Shown here: piece after piece, positions 4,751 to 5,759 of the stretch | Numbering within the stretch: the stretch's first letter is position 1 | How the letters are laid out: the number at the start of each line of letters is the position of its first letter | Assembly: GCA_035291705.1 (NCBI GenBank) | Contig: DATDRM010000050.1 | Location: forward strand, 1-5,759 | DNA length: 5,759 bases | Origin: DATDRM01 sp035291705 | GTDB taxonomy: Bacteria > Chloroflexota > Anaerolineae > Anaerolineales > UBA4823 | Direction of reading: 5' to 3' | Translations under genes and position numbers: made by a program | Notes under the pieces: generated by a model | What the model was told of the DNA's origin: nothing | Databases searched by the model: none | What the model saw: the letters and a program-made list of their open reading frames with translations, nothing else

Positions 4751-5759
4751 ATGCCGGACACATTCAAGCTGACCTACTCCACAATGTTCAACCCGCCCGA
4801 AGAATTGCACACCCGCTTCGACGAAGCCCTAACCAAAGTCAAGGGCGGCCTGGGAAGAGAATACGGGATGATCATCGACGGCAAGGATCGCTTTGCCGCC
4901 GAGAAGTTTGAAGATCGTTCCCCGGCCAATACGGACCTGGTGCTGGGGGTGTTCCAGAAGGGCACAGCGCGCGACGCCGGGGAGGCTCTGGCTGCCGCCC
5001 GCAAGGCGTTCCCGCTGTGGAGCGGGATGAAATGGCAGGAGCGCGTGGCGCTGCTGCGCAAGGCCGCCGACCTGATCGACCAGCGCACCTTTGAGATCGG
5101 CGCGGCGATGGCGATGGAGGTAGGCAAGAATCGCATGGAATCCCTGGGAGACGTGGCCGAAACTGCCGATCTGGTGCGTTACTCCTGTTATCAAATGGAA
5201 AAGAACGAGGGCTATTTCGTGGAGATGGGTCGCGACCCGCTGGTGGGCTACACCTCCACAAATATGTCCGTCCTGCGCCCCTATGGGGTGTGGCTGGTGA
5301 TCAGCCCCTTCAATTTTCCAACTGCCCTGACAGGAGGCCCGGCGGGCGCTGCCCTGGTGACCGGCAACACGATCGTGATGAAACCCGCTACCGATACCCC
5401 CTGGGTTGTGCGCTTACTGGCGGAGTGCTTCCGCGATGCGGGTTTGCCGGATGGCGTGGTCAACTATGTCACCGGACCGGGGAGCACCCTTGGCCAGGCG
5501 CTGATCGAAAGCCCCGAGGTGGATGGGGTCACCTTCACCGGCTCCTTCGATGTTGGCATGGGCATCTTCCGCGATTTCGCCAAAGGACCTTACGTCCGCC
5601 CGACCATCCTGGAACTGGGCGGCAAGAACCCGGCGATCGTCTCCCGCCACGCCGACATCGAACGCGCGGCGATCGGGATCATGCGCTCGGCCTTCGGGTT
5701 GCAGGGCCAGAAGTGCTCCGCCTGCTCACGGGTCTACATCGAAGCGCCGCTGTACGACA
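4751..5759 (+). CDS. L-glutamate gamma-semialdehyde (1-pyrroline-5-carboxylate) dehydrogenase, N-terminal 336 residues (cut by window edge)
   Basis: This NAD(P)-dependent enzyme oxidises glutamate gamma-semialdehyde, the open form of 1-pyrroline-5-carboxylate, to glutamate. That is the last step of proline and arginine breakdown in the cytoplasm. The frame is open from ATG 4751 to the window end without interruption. ALDH-fold landmarks are SPFNFP with oxyanion-hole Asn188, GNTIVMKPATDTP with nucleotide-binding Lys211, FTGS (262-265), ELGGKNP with general-base Glu288, and GLQGQKCSACSR with nucleophile Cys322. The QGQKCSA form of the nucleophile motif, and the long N-terminal region before the ALDH core, point to the ALDH4 (PruA/RocA) group over general aldehyde or alpha-ketoglutarate-semialdehyde dehydrogenases. 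The protein starts like a single-domain enzyme. There is no proline dehydrogenase domain in front, so it is not a full PutA. About 190-200 residues are missing at the C-terminus. Substrate is assigned by family resemblance only. Confidence 0.9.
   Translation, partial: MPDTFKLTYSTMFNPPEELHTRFDEALTKVKGGLGREYGMIIDGKDRFAAEKFEDRSPANTDLVLGVFQKGTARDAGEALAAARKAFPLWSGMKWQERVALLRKAADLIDQRTFEIGAAMAMEVGKNRMESLGDVAETADLVRYSCYQMEKNEGYFVEMGRDPLVGYTSTNMSVLRPYGVWLVISPFNFPTALTGGPAGAALVTGNTIVMKPATDTPWVVRLLAECFRDAGLPDGVVNYVTGPGSTLGQALIESPEVDGVTFTGSFDVGMGIFRDFAKGPYVRPTILELGGKNPAIVSRHADIERAAIGIMRSAFGLQGQKCSACSRVYIEAPLYD

Noticed and set aside
4774..5650. Several minus-strand ORFs of 60-129 codons
   Set aside because: All are antisense to the dehydrogenase and are Arg/Pro/Ser-rich, typical of shadow frames in GC-rich coding sequence.
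4751..5759. Alternative assignment as alpha-ketoglutarate-semialdehyde dehydrogenase of the oxidative arabinose pathway
   Set aside because: The QGQKCSA nucleophile motif and long N-terminus fit the ALDH4 group better. The nearby araA also shows that arabinose goes through the isomerase route.

Overview
The window looks like a piece of chromosome from an environmental, plant-sugar-using bacterium, most likely Chloroflexota (Anaerolineae-like). That placement is an inference from overall protein style, moderate GC and the relic transposon; nothing here proves it. It holds two complete genes, two genes cut by the window edges, one eroded transposon, and two gene-poor intervals with clear regulatory and repeat structure.

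Layout. (1) 1-2113, minus strand: a LacI-family regulator (976-2031) is followed at once by the first 325 codons of L-arabinose isomerase (araA, 976 down to 1). The stop and start share one base (TGATG). In front of the regulator is a near-consensus sigma-70 promoter (TTGACA, 17 bp, TATTAT), with a 24-bp inverted repeat touching the -10 box and covering the expected start of transcription. This is a self-regulated arabinose operon. (2) 2114-2802, no intact gene: a dead, internally deleted transposon of about 448 bp (2200-2647) with imperfect terminal inverted repeats and a multiply broken transposase, then two hairpins. The second is a perfect 12-bp stem just past the end of the next gene. (3) 2803-4038, minus strand: a signal-peptide-bearing aldose 1-epimerase (galM/mro type) with all expected active-site residues and an apparent extra loop. 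(4) 4039-4750, no long gene: the mutarotase leader, with two candidate promoters and a 13-nt match to the complement of the 16S rRNA 3' end; a possible 45-codon ORF on the plus strand; then a plus-strand promoter followed by two arrays of a degenerate 8-bp repeat in opposite orientations. (5) 4751-5759, plus strand: the first 336 codons of an ALDH4-type L-glutamate-gamma-semialdehyde (1-pyrroline-5-carboxylate) dehydrogenase.

How the genes fit together. The regulator, isomerase and mutarotase fit uptake and conversion of plant-derived sugars: the mutarotase interconverts sugar anomers outside the cytoplasm, and the isomerase converts L-arabinose to L-ribulose inside. The divergent dehydrogenase belongs to proline/arginine breakdown and need not be linked to them. 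The most unusual feature is the pair of inverted 8-bp repeat arrays (4547-4586 and 4659-4730), which would both lie in the transcribed leader of the dehydrogenase gene if the promoter at 4516-4544 is used.
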